64,000 nt of DNA from Streptomyces lincolnensis (lineage in GTDB: Bacteria; Actinomycetota; Actinomycetes; Streptomycetales; Streptomycetaceae): NCBI RefSeq assembly GCF_021173675.1, contig NZ_JAIHON010000007.1, positions 372,001 to 436,000 of the forward strand, given 5' to 3'. Position numbers and translations under genes: made by a program. Positions 53,901 through 61,289 of the stretch are shown here, piece after piece. Each line of letters starts with the position of its first letter. Within the stretch, counting starts at the first letter, position 1. The notes under the pieces were generated by a model. It had not been told where the DNA came from, did no database searches, and was given only the letters and a program-made list of their open reading frames with translations.

Positions 53901-54134
53901 TCTTCGGATCGGCTCGGGATAGCCGCCGGTGGCGTTGGCGAACCAGACCAGGCTCGTCCCCCACCCCTCGAACTCCTGCTGCTGGTACGACGGATCGACG
54001 CGCACGGTCACCGAGCCGGGCGGAGGGGCCTCGGCGGCTGCGGCGGTGGGGGCGGGGCCGGTGACGAGACCCGCCCCGAGGACCACGGGTATCGCCGGCG
54101 TCAACGCCCGGGCGATGCGATGTCGACTGGACAC
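50943..54134 (-). CDS. Secreted GH30 endo-beta-1,6-galactanase-like enzyme with accessory modules
   Basis: A 1,063-residue exported enzyme. Residues 1-35 are a signal peptide. The GH30 barrel (about 42-490) has the acid/base Glu229 in IDPLNEPNTNYWG and the nucleophile Glu337 in KLWMSEVEGTWG. YNIGGGNAP and FSNSPPWFQTVSGY fit subfamily 5, whose known members cut beta-1,6-galactan side chains of arabinogalactan proteins. Next come a ricin-type lectin (about 575-715), two bacterial-Ig-like segments, and a discoidin-type module (about 880-1010). AGGGAG lies six bases before GTG 54134. It has its own promoter region (TTGACG near 54222 on the minus strand), without the LacI motif. Confidence 0.8.
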   Translation of the reverse strand: MSSRHRIARALTPAIPVVLGAGLVTGPAPTAAAAEAPPPGSVTVRVDPSYQQQEFEGWGTSLVWFANATGGYPEPIRRQLVDMLFGEDGLALNIARYNIGGGNAPDVRKDYMKAGATMDGFWKAPEGTTRADMDWWDPDNPDHWDWGADAGQRWWVDQVKDKVTKWEAFSNSPPWFQTVSGYVSGGFDANTDQIRADRVEDFATYLVRVTEEMEKRHGIDFDTIDPLNEPNTNYWGTQLGADGQPTGGRQEGAHAGPALQQKVILALDKALDGASTDADLSAMDETNPGIFTQNWNAYGADARAAVDQLNVHTYGTGQRTSARDIAKGADKKLWMSEVEGTWGTGTDFTSMEPGLGIATRMVDDMRELEPAAWVFWQPVEDSIPQAAAGKNWGSIHVPFNCTARDTLETCPIRANSKFHTIRNFTHHIRPGDRFVKTDDTNSVAAVKKSGRAATVVHVNGGTSARSVTLDLSRFAKVASRATVTPVVTSADGALVRGTPVKVTDRSATLTVPAKSVTTFLVEGVSGVAKDAALVQPGHVYRLQGAQSGKSLAPAADGSGIVIRTTDPGSAEQLWSVRQLTPGNEHGERYALTSATTGKQLAVRENQAVLEDPADTAPDPAAQWILSTTGDGTWTFVNAATGRLLDVAGQSTADGARVSTYTPTSAANQRWTVTDETVQRTEQAEVFTVPGLAPKLPQTVTPVYRDGARGALPVVWQVLPDRKWREPGTVRVTGRATDPLGRLVAAKAVVTVDTIASTLPGRTKTYVGGSPALPVTVVGVGTHGGRTDLPVTWDAAPDGAFDAAGVVTLRGTARIVDGGTAGASVRVQVSEPVQTNIAPDAGVSVAATYTESGYSAERLRNGDTAEKAWSNWRSGTKNPSDTITFALPAARDLNRVVAHFHRDGTNVSFPSALKAQVRGTDGTWTDASGEIAVGTEGTPVVDIPLEATGPATGVRVAMTARPGGYITLSEIEVYADAPGVSSDAAAASIEVAGVPVAGFDPDTTGYRVVTRDPARAVVTATTRDPYASVTVDKVREHGRTRAVVTVTGEDGSRTTTYRIDLVRR

Positions 54135-54343
54135 GGAACTCCCTTCACAGAACAGAGGGAAACAGAATCGACCAGAAGCGATCGGGCTCAAGGCATGCTC
54201 AACGACGGAAATGAACACGTCAATACAGGGGACGCAATCTGGCGGTATCCGTGCGGGCGGGCGCGGACGCACGAACGGCACCGTCCGCCGGGCACGGTGC
54301 CGTTCATGGGCGTCTTATGGGCGTCACAGCGCTACGGGGTGGG

Positions 54344-55465
54344 CTACGGGACCCACTTGATGTTCGGGTTCACCTGGCCGGTCCAGTTGAAGATGGCCAT
54401 GTTGTCCCAGCCGTTGCCGCTGTTGTTGATGTCGGCCGGGTCCCAGCCGTTGCCCTTCACCGCGTACCAGGTCGGCTCCCAGTAGAAGACGCCGATCGCG
54501 CCGGAGGTGCGGGCCGCGTTCTGCACGGCGGTGAAGTTGTCCGCCTGGCCCTGCCAGGAGAGCGGATAGCCCGAGCAGCCCGACGTGATCGAGTTGCCGG
54601 TGCTGTCGGCGTTGGCCGAGGTGAACGGGTAGGCCGTCTCGGCGATGACCACGTCCTTGCCGTACCGCGACTTCATGTCGGCGACGACATTGCCCATGTT
54701 GGCGATCGTGCCGTGCCACGGGCAGTAGTAGGACAGGCCGGTGATGTCCCAGTTGACGCCCTTCGACTTGATCCCGTCGTAGAACCAGCGGGCGTGTTCG
54801 TCGCTGTCCGAGTTGGCCGTGTGGATGATCACCTTGGTGCCGCTGTTGCACGCCTTGGTCGCGTTGTAACCCGACTTCAGCAGCAGGCTGAGGTTGGTGA
54901 AGTCGTTGTTCACCACCTTGCCCTCGTCCCACAGCATGCCGACGTTGATCTCGTTGCCGATCTGCACGCTGTCCGGGGTGGTGCCCTGGGCCTTGAGGCT
55001 GTTGCAGACGTCGTACGTGTAGTTGTAGACGTCGGTCTGGAGCTGGCCGATGGTGTGGCCGGACCAGGCCGCCGGCTTCTTCTGGGTGCCCGGGTCCGCC
55101 CAGGTGTCGGAGTAGTGGAAGTCGACCAGCAGTTGGAGACCCTTGGCCTTCACCTGCTTCGCGTACGCCAGCACCTTGGCCTTGTTGTTGTAGCCGCTCG
55201 CCGGGTTGTTCCACACCCGCAGGCGGACGTAGTTCACGCCCAGGCCCTTGAGGATGTCGAGCGGGTCCCTCGCGGTGCCGCCCGCGTCGTAGTACTTGGC
55301 TCCGAGGTCGAGCGCTCTCTGGGCGGTCGACACGTCGGCGCCCCGCATGCTCAGCGAGTTCGCCGCCGTGGCGTCGGTGGGCGTGGTGAGCAGGGACGCG
55401 GGCAGGGCGACGGCCGCCAAGAACAGGGCGGCCTTCACGATGCGACCTGGACCGTGCAGGGTCAT
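54344..55465 (-). CDS. Secreted GH53 endo-beta-1,4-galactanase
   Basis: A 373-residue exported enzyme with a Sec signal (1-35). The GH53 TIM barrel shows LRVWNNP, DFHYSDTWADP, the acid/base Glu172 in QIGNEINVGMLW, and the nucleophile Glu276 in IAETAYP. WDPADINNSGNGWDNMAIFNW is a typical GH53 ending. It cuts the beta-1,4-galactan backbone of type I arabinogalactan and pectin side chains. AAGGAG lies six bases before the ATG. A CTGTGA/TCACAG palindrome upstream may be its operator. Confidence 0.88.
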   Translation of the reverse strand: MTLHGPGRIVKAALFLAAVALPASLLTTPTDATAANSLSMRGADVSTAQRALDLGAKYYDAGGTARDPLDILKGLGVNYVRLRVWNNPASGYNNKAKVLAYAKQVKAKGLQLLVDFHYSDTWADPGTQKKPAAWSGHTIGQLQTDVYNYTYDVCNSLKAQGTTPDSVQIGNEINVGMLWDEGKVVNNDFTNLSLLLKSGYNATKACNSGTKVIIHTANSDSDEHARWFYDGIKSKGVNWDITGLSYYCPWHGTIANMGNVVADMKSRYGKDVVIAETAYPFTSANADSTGNSITSGCSGYPLSWQGQADNFTAVQNAARTSGAIGVFYWEPTWYAVKGNGWDPADINNSGNGWDNMAIFNWTGQVNPNIKWVP

Positions 55466-55533
55466 CCCGAACTCCTTCGATCGAGACGAGGGCGAGTCGA
55501 AGCCAACGGCTTGACATGCGCATGGGGCTGTTT

Positions 55534-55549
55534 CTGTGATCGTTCACAG
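55534..55549. promoter_or_regulatory. Palindrome upstream of the GH53 gene
   Basis: CTGTGATCGTTCACAG has perfect 6-base arms and a 4-base centre. On the minus strand it overlaps a possible promoter (TTGAAA, 17 bases, GATCAC). It differs from the GAAARCCTTTTMGGT motif, so another LacI/GalR- or GntR-type regulator is likely. Confidence 0.5.
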
Positions 55550-55749
55550 TAGGAGAGGTTTCAAGTGCTGTAAATACACGTGTCGTTTGTATTTTGTGCA
55601 GGTAGTCGGCTTCTTGTTCGGTCGGCTGGCATGGGTACGTACACAGAGATCGGGCCGCGGGGGGACAGCCGTAGGTACCGACCGGGGGATGGCCGGATGG
55701 GTCGCTCTCGTCCGCGCGTGGGATGGTCGCCGAAAGAAGGGGGATCGCC

Positions 55750-56919
55750 ATGCATGTGCCAGGAAGGCGACGGCGACATCTGCTCGTCCTGACCTCGCTC
55801 GCCGTGGTTCTCGCCGCGTCCGGCGGAGCCACGGCCGCGGCGAAGCCGCAGCGGGCCGATCCGCTGCAACAGGGGGTGGACGCGATCCGCGACACCGGCG
55901 CCGTCGGCGTGTTCGCCGAGGCGTCGTCACCGGATGCGCGTGAGGTCGCGCGAGCCGGGACGGCCAAGAGGGGAACCGACAGGCCCATGCCATGGAACGG
56001 CAGGTTCCGGATCGGCAGCGCCACCAAGACCTTCACCGCCACGGTCGTGCTCCAGCTCGTCGGTGAGGGGCGCATGTCCCTGGACGACACCGTCGAGCGG
56101 TGGCTGCCGGGAGTGGTCCGGGGCAACGGCAACGACGGCGGCCGGATCACCGTGCGGCAGCTGTTGCAGCACACCAGCGGTGTTCCCGACGCCCTGCCGC
56201 GGATAGCCGCGCTGAACAGCGCGGCCGGCTACCGGGCCGAGCGGTTCCGCACCTACACCCCCGGGGAGTTGGTGGAGACGGCGCTGCGGGACGCGCCCAC
56301 GATGCCCTCCCCGGGCGACGAGTGGTCGTACTCCAACACCAACTATGTCCTCGCCGCGATGATCGTCCGCGAGGTCACCGGCCGGAGCTGGGCGGACGAG
56401 GTGGAGGACCGGATCATCCGCCCGCTGGGCCTGGAGGGGACCAGTGTGCCCGGCGCCTTCCCGTTCGTCCCGGGCCCGCACGCCCGGAGCTACGCCTCGT
56501 TCCGTACCGACACCGACACCGACACCGACACCGGCATCGACGTAACGACACTGAACCCGAGTATGGGCGTCGGCTCCGGCTCGATCATCAGCACCGCGCA
56601 CGACCTGAACCGCTTCTACACCGCGCTGCTCGGCGGCCGGCTGCTGGAGCCCGCGCAGCTCGACGCGATGACGACCACCGTGCCCGCCCCCCAACTGGGC
56701 GTGAACTACGGCCTCGGACTGGGCGAGCTCCCGTTGTCCTGCGGCGGAAGCTACTTCGGCCACCTGGGCGAACTGCTCGGCTATCACACCCTGGCCGGCG
56801 TCACCCGAGACGGGACCCGGACCGCCGTGGTCTACGTGACCAGTGACGGCGGCCCGGACACCCAGAAGGCCATGAACACGCTCGTGGACCGGGAACTGTG
56901 CCGTGGCGAGGAGTCGTAG
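55750..56919 (+). CDS. Secreted serine beta-lactamase-fold hydrolase (D-Ala-D-Ala carboxypeptidase type)
   Basis: A 389-residue exported protein with a Sec signal (1-32). The class C beta-lactamase/DD-peptidase motifs are present: Ser90-Ala-Thr-Lys93, Tyr194-Ser-Asn196, and late YFGHLGELLGY with the HxG box. It resembles the R61 DD-carboxypeptidase group and related esterases. A run of six-base GACACC repeats (about 56508-56533) codes for an Asp-Thr repeat in a surface loop. ATG 55750 has GAAGGGGG upstream. It is a single gene ending in a short hairpin (56919-56934). Confidence 0.82.
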   Translation: MHVPGRRRRHLLVLTSLAVVLAASGGATAAAKPQRADPLQQGVDAIRDTGAVGVFAEASSPDAREVARAGTAKRGTDRPMPWNGRFRIGSATKTFTATVVLQLVGEGRMSLDDTVERWLPGVVRGNGNDGGRITVRQLLQHTSGVPDALPRIAALNSAAGYRAERFRTYTPGELVETALRDAPTMPSPGDEWSYSNTNYVLAAMIVREVTGRSWADEVEDRIIRPLGLEGTSVPGAFPFVPGPHARSYASFRTDTDTDTDTGIDVTTLNPSMGVGSGSIISTAHDLNRFYTALLGGRLLEPAQLDAMTTTVPAPQLGVNYGLGLGELPLSCGGSYFGHLGELLGYHTLAGVTRDGTRTAVVYVTSDGGPDTQKAMNTLVDRELCRGEES

Positions 56920-56951
56920 CCGTCCGTCGACGGCCGGGCCGCCCGCCCCGC

Positions 56952-58376
56952 TCAGGCCCCCGGCTGTTCCGGTGTCGTCGGCGGCTCGGTGAGGGCCGGG
57001 GCGGGGGGCTGGAAGAGCACCGCGCGGGCCACGGGTGGGGCGAAGAGCGTGGTGACGGGGGCGGAGAGGGTCAGGACGGAGCGGAAGGCGCGGCCCACGA
57101 CCGGGTCGCTGGGGTAACGCTCCTGGACACGCGCCAGGTACCAGTCGGCCGCGCGGTCCGCGCGCTTGCCGTCGACCGCCGTGCCGATCGCGCCCGGCAT
57201 CTTGCGGTCCGCGCCGGCGGAGATGTCCCAGGCCTGCCGGGACGCCGCGAGGACGGCCCGCTGCACGCGCCGTGTCGTGGGCGTCTCGCGCGGATCGGCC
57301 AGCGCGTCGCGCAGGGCGACCGCGCTCATCGCGGCGACCGCCATGCCCTGCCCGTAGATCGGGTTGAAGGTGCACAGGGCGTCGCCGGTGGCGAGGAACC
57401 CGGCCGGGCGGCGGCCGGGCAGGTCGTAGCGGCGGCGGACGTTCGAGGTGCGCCGGTAGCCGAACGGCGGCGAGAGCGGTTCGGCCTCGTCCAGCCACCG
57501 GTGCAGGAGCGGATGCGGCAGCCGCTTGGCGTACGTCACGAACGCGTCGTCGCCCGTGGGCGGTTCGTCGCCGCGCAGCCCCGAGACGATGACCAGGTGG
57601 CTGCCGTCCTCCAGCGGCAGCGCGCCGCCGGCGTGGACCTGGGCCGGGCTGGGATACACGTAGTAGCCGAGGGTGTCGCCGTCGAGGACGCCCGGCTTGC
57701 CCCGGTAGATGCGCGAGGCGTACGCGAGCCCGGTGTCGATGGTCTCCTCCCGCGGGGCCTCGGCGCCGATCGCCGTGAGCCACTGCGGAGCCTTCGTACC
57801 GCTGCCGGACGCGTCCACGACCAGGTCGGCCTCAAGGACGCGCTCCTCCCCGCGGGCGTCACCGGAGCGGTCCCGCAGTCGCACCCCCCGCACCCGTGAG
57901 GCGTCACCGAGGAGCCCGACGGCATCGCAGCCCTCCTCCATGCCGATCACCGGATTGGCGAGAACGCGCCGCCGCACCAGCTCCTCCAGCTGTGCGCGGG
58001 AACCGGTGTAGATGTGCGTCGTCGCGGGCAGCCGCCGGAACCAGCGCCCGTCCTGACACTGCGCCATGTCCGACGGCATGCCCACGCGGGGTGCTCCCGC
58101 CGCCCGCAGCTCCGCCAGGAAGCCCGGCAGGAGCGACTCCAGGGCCGTCTGCCCGCCCTCCAGCAGGACATGCGGATGCCGGCCCTGCGGCACACCGGAC
58201 CGCGACTTCGCGCCCTCCGGGAAACTGTCGCGCTCCACGACGGTCACCCGGTCGGCGTGCCCGGCCAGGACGTGCGCCGCCAGGAGCCCCGCGAGGCTCC
58301 CGCCCACCACGACCGCGTGCCGCCCCTCCCGACTGCCGCCCACGCCCCAACCGCCCGTTCCTCCGGCAGAGTTCAC
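56952..58376 (-). CDS. FAD-dependent oxidoreductase (monooxygenase/halogenase-like)
   Basis: A 474-residue flavoprotein. VVVGGSLAGLLAAHVLA is the Rossmann dinucleotide site, DLVVDASGSGTKAPQWL the second FAD motif, and GDALCTFNPIYGQGMAVAAMSA the family's third motif. This pattern is seen in squalene-epoxidase-like, geranylgeranyl-reductase-like and halogenase-like enzymes, but the WxWxIP of halogenases is absent. GTG 58376 has GGGGAG eight bases upstream. No partner gene reveals the substrate. Confidence 0.72.
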   Translation of the reverse strand: MNSAGGTGGWGVGGSREGRHAVVVGGSLAGLLAAHVLAGHADRVTVVERDSFPEGAKSRSGVPQGRHPHVLLEGGQTALESLLPGFLAELRAAGAPRVGMPSDMAQCQDGRWFRRLPATTHIYTGSRAQLEELVRRRVLANPVIGMEEGCDAVGLLGDASRVRGVRLRDRSGDARGEERVLEADLVVDASGSGTKAPQWLTAIGAEAPREETIDTGLAYASRIYRGKPGVLDGDTLGYYVYPSPAQVHAGGALPLEDGSHLVIVSGLRGDEPPTGDDAFVTYAKRLPHPLLHRWLDEAEPLSPPFGYRRTSNVRRRYDLPGRRPAGFLATGDALCTFNPIYGQGMAVAAMSAVALRDALADPRETPTTRRVQRAVLAASRQAWDISAGADRKMPGAIGTAVDGKRADRAADWYLARVQERYPSDPVVGRAFRSVLTLSAPVTTLFAPPVARAVLFQPPAPALTEPPTTPEQPGA

Positions 58377-58521
58377 CGATGCGCTCCCCTGATCGCCACG
58401 TCGTGAGAAGGCACCAGTATCCAGCCCCGCGAGGGTGGTTGACCCTGTTCCAGCCCTTCTGCGCCCGCCGAATACACCCGTCACGCCCCCCGGGCTACGG
58501 CTCCTCGGCGGCCGCGGCGCC

Positions 58522-59910
58522 TCAGCCGCGCAGCGGGTTCGTACGCGTGGCCGCCACCAGGTACCACGCGGTCGCGCCGGTGTGCCGGTAGGGGTAGTAG
58601 CCGAACCCGAAACCGGTGTCGAGGGGGCTGCTCGCCGAGACGACACCGGAGCGCGCCGGGGCGGCGGAGCCGCCGAGGGTCTGGTCGGTGCCCAGCAGGT
58701 CCTGGGCCCGCTCGGCGGAGGCGAGCAGGCGCCGGGCGCGTGACTCGTCGCCGGGCGCGCGCCGCTCGCGCAGGGCGAGGGCCAGATGGGCGGTGCCTTC
58801 GAACCACACGCCGTTGCGGTCGGGCTTGGGCTGGCTGTCGGCGATCGGGGCGCTCTCATCGGCCAGCAGACTGGCGGAGCTGAAGGTGACACCCTCGTAC
58901 GACTGCCCGGCCGGGACCGTGCTGTTGGGCCGGTCGGCCGTGTCCAGGACGGCCAGTTCCTTCGCGGCCCAGTCCACGGACCGGGCGTGGGCGGCGGAGG
59001 AGAGGGCGAGGTGGGTCCAGGTCTGGGTGTCCTCGGGGATCGGCGACCTGTTGATCGTCACCCCGTCGTTGGTGCCGGTGTAGAAGAAGCCCCCGGTCGG
59101 CTCCCACATCCTCAGCACGAAGGCCTCGGCACGCGCGCGCCGCTCCCGCCACACCCGGTCGCCGGTGAGCCGGGCCAGCTTGCCGAACAGGGCGATCAGA
59201 TCGGTGTTGTGCTCGGTGGAGGTGAAGGGCAGTTTCTCGTCGGCCCCGTTCACGCCGAACTTGTAGCCGCCGAGCGGTTCGTCGGTACGGCCCACCCGCT
59301 CGATCCACTCACCGATCCGTACCGCGCCGGCCAGGAACCGCTTCTCGCCGGTCCGCCCCGCGAGGGTGCTCAGCGCGATACCGGCCCAGGCCATGTCGCC
59401 CACCGCCGTACCGGTGAAGCCGAACTGGGTGCCGACGTTGGCCGTACCGTCCGCCCGCACGAAGCCGTCCGGCTGCCGGGAGCCGTCGTAGAAGGTGTAC
59501 GGACCGACGTTGTACGCCTGCCGCAGCCTGCCGTCGTCGTACACCGGGTCGTGGGCCTGGGCGTACAGCAGCGCGTCGCCGAGCGCCGAGGCTCGGGACC
59601 GGCCGTCGCGGGTGCCGGTGGCGAGGCAGGCCAGGACCGTGAGGGCGTTGTCGTAGGTGAACGCCGTACTGAACAGGCCGGCCTGGTCGGTATAGCTCTG
59701 GGCCAGGCGGACCGTGCCGTGGTCCGGGTAGGCGTCCATGGCGGCGGCGAGGAAGGCGTGCGCCCGGCGCTGCGGGGAGGCGGTGACGGGCGCACGCCCC
59801 ACGGCCCCGGCCGGACCGGAACCCGCCGCGGTGACGACCGCGGCGCCGACCCCGAGCCCGGTCCCGAGGAGCGCTCGGCGGCTGAACACCGGGCCTTGTC
59901 TGCCGGTCAT
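58522..59910 (-). CDS. Tat-exported (alpha/alpha)6-toroid protein, probably carbohydrate-active
   Basis: A 462-residue protein. FSRRALLGTGLGVGAAVV is a twin-arginine signal. The mature part repeats helix pairs with aromatic ends (AFTYDNALTVLACLATG, GTAVGDMAWAGIALSTLAG, YKFGVNGADEKLPFTSTEHNTDLIALFGKLA, GVWFEGTAHLALAL), as in (alpha/alpha)6 glycoside hydrolases or epimerases. I cannot assign a family. GGGAG lies five bases before the ATG. Its promoter and a CebR-like palindrome directly upstream imply control by a sugar-responsive LacI repressor. Confidence 0.65.
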   Translation of the reverse strand: MTGRQGPVFSRRALLGTGLGVGAAVVTAAGSGPAGAVGRAPVTASPQRRAHAFLAAAMDAYPDHGTVRLAQSYTDQAGLFSTAFTYDNALTVLACLATGTRDGRSRASALGDALLYAQAHDPVYDDGRLRQAYNVGPYTFYDGSRQPDGFVRADGTANVGTQFGFTGTAVGDMAWAGIALSTLAGRTGEKRFLAGAVRIGEWIERVGRTDEPLGGYKFGVNGADEKLPFTSTEHNTDLIALFGKLARLTGDRVWRERRARAEAFVLRMWEPTGGFFYTGTNDGVTINRSPIPEDTQTWTHLALSSAAHARSVDWAAKELAVLDTADRPNSTVPAGQSYEGVTFSSASLLADESAPIADSQPKPDRNGVWFEGTAHLALALRERRAPGDESRARRLLASAERAQDLLGTDQTLGGSAAPARSGVVSASSPLDTGFGFGYYPYRHTGATAWYLVAATRTNPLRG

Positions 59911-59966
59911 GGGACTCCCTGGACGTCGCGGGTCGGCACGGTGCGGGCCGCGGAGATCCGCCGTTG

Positions 59967-60022
59967 TGAGAGCGCTCTCAAGGCCGCGCGCTCATTCTGC
60001 TGCGGTGAGTTGTCCTGGTCAA
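59967..60022 (-). promoter_or_regulatory. Promoter with CebR-like palindromic operator
   Basis: On the minus strand TTGACC (60017-60022), a 17-base spacer and CAGAAT (59994-59999) form a promoter. Thirteen bases downstream lies the perfect palindrome TGAGAGCGCTCTCA (59967-59980). This closely resembles the TGGGAGCGCTCCCA operator of the cello-oligosaccharide repressor CebR and other LacI-family sites. Confidence 0.72.
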
Positions 60023-60098
60023 CGCCTGTCACACGCACATCAATTGGACGCGTTCCCGCCCTCGGCGCCGTTGGCGCACCGGACGGCGTGGGCGGAGA

Positions 60099-61142
60099 TC
60101 ACCGTCCGCCGTCCGCGCGGTCCACGCGCGGGTCGACATGGATCTTCGGACCCGGCCCGGCCCGGTCCGGTCGTTTGCCGGCCAGGACGTCGCCGACCTC
60201 GTCCAGGCCGACCGTCGTGGCGACGAGCGGGCGGGGGTCGACGAGGCCGTCGGCGTAGGCGCGGATGGTGGCGGCCAGGCCGGGGGAGCCGGAGAGGATG
60301 CCGACCGCCGTCACGTCCTTGAGGACGAGCGTCCGGGTGTCGAACCTGCTGGGCTCGCCGGCCAGTCCGATGTAGACCAGGCGGCCCGCCGGTTCGACCG
60401 ACTCCAGTGCCAGGGCGGGCAGATGGGCGGCGTTCGAGGCGTCGACCACCGCGTCGAACGGCAGGTCCGGGACGGCATCCTCGGTCCACGTGTGCTCGAA
60501 GCCCAGCTCGCGGGCGAAGGCGAGCGAGGCGTCGGTGATCCCCATCAGGTGCACCTCCGCTCCGGCCGCACGGAGGAACATCGCCACCAGGAGGCCGATC
60601 GTCCCCGGGCCGAGGACCAGAGTCCGGTCGCCGGGGCGCGGCGCCGCGGCCCGTGCGGCGCGCATGGCGTTGGCGCCCGGCTCGACCAGCGCGCCGAGGG
60701 CGGCGTCGACGGAATCGGGCAGCGCGTGCAGCGAGGACACCGGTACGGCGAGCCGTTCGGCCAGGGCCCCGTCCCGGCCGCCGCGGATGCCGACCTCCTG
60801 CCGGCGCTCGCAGACGTGCTGATGGCCGCGCCGGCAGCGGCGGCAGGTGCCGCAGCCGAGCATGGTGTCCCCCATGACCCGTCGGCCGATCCAGTCGGCG
60901 TCGACACCGTCGCCGACCGCCGTCACCCGCCCGGACCACTCGTGGCCCAGCCGCATCGGGTAGGAGGAGTGCCCCTCGTGGAGGTAGGCCATCGCACCCG
61001 TGAAGAACTCCACGTCGGTTCCGCACAGCCCGACCCGCTCGACGGCGACGACGACCTCACCGGGGACCGCCACCGGTTCGGGGGCCTCGCGCACCGCGAA
61101 CTCGCCGGGGGCCGTCAGCTCGAAGGCGCGCATGACAGACAC
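60099..61142 (-). CDS. Zinc-dependent MDR-family dehydrogenase
   Basis: A 347-residue medium-chain dehydrogenase. Catalytic zinc ligands Cys40 (GLCGTD) and His67-Glu68 (RLGHEWSG) are present, and structural zinc cysteines 97, 100, 103 and 111. The NAD site reads VLGPGTIGLLVAMF. It resembles the threonine/sorbitol/galactitol dehydrogenase branch. GTG 61142 with GGAGAG eight bases upstream is preferred over ATG 61133. It is divergent from a sugar-acid dehydratase across 147 bases holding a long inverted repeat, so the two probably serve one sugar or sugar-acid pathway. Confidence 0.8.
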   Translation of the reverse strand: MSVMRAFELTAPGEFAVREAPEPVAVPGEVVVAVERVGLCGTDVEFFTGAMAYLHEGHSSYPMRLGHEWSGRVTAVGDGVDADWIGRRVMGDTMLGCGTCRRCRRGHQHVCERRQEVGIRGGRDGALAERLAVPVSSLHALPDSVDAALGALVEPGANAMRAARAAAPRPGDRTLVLGPGTIGLLVAMFLRAAGAEVHLMGITDASLAFARELGFEHTWTEDAVPDLPFDAVVDASNAAHLPALALESVEPAGRLVYIGLAGEPSRFDTRTLVLKDVTAVGILSGSPGLAATIRAYADGLVDPRPLVATTVGLDEVGDVLAGKRPDRAGPGPKIHVDPRVDRADGGR

Positions 61143-61240
61143 GGGTTCAGCTCTCCAGTGCTCGACGGATCGGGGGGTGCCCGCTGGTGGGGAGGTCCTC
61201 GTCGGGGTCTGTCGGGCCGCCGTACCGCTGCGTATCCTTC

Positions 61241-61267
61241 ACGACGATCCCGACTGTAGATCGTCGT
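61241..61267. promoter_or_regulatory. Inverted repeat in the divergent MDR/dehydratase gap
   Basis: ACGACGATC (61241-61249) and GATCGTCGT (61259-61267) are perfect 9-base arms around a 9-base spacer, 22 bases before the dehydratase ATG and between two divergent starts. It is probably the operator of a dimeric regulator (GntR- or IclR-type) not encoded here. Confidence 0.6.
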
Positions 61268-61289
61268 ACCGATTACCGGAAGGGGCTCC

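Noticed and set aside
56952..58376. Flavin-dependent tryptophan halogenase
   Set aside because: FAD motifs fit, but the WxWxIP motif and the halogenase active-site Lys setting were not found, so only a general FAD oxidoreductase call is made.
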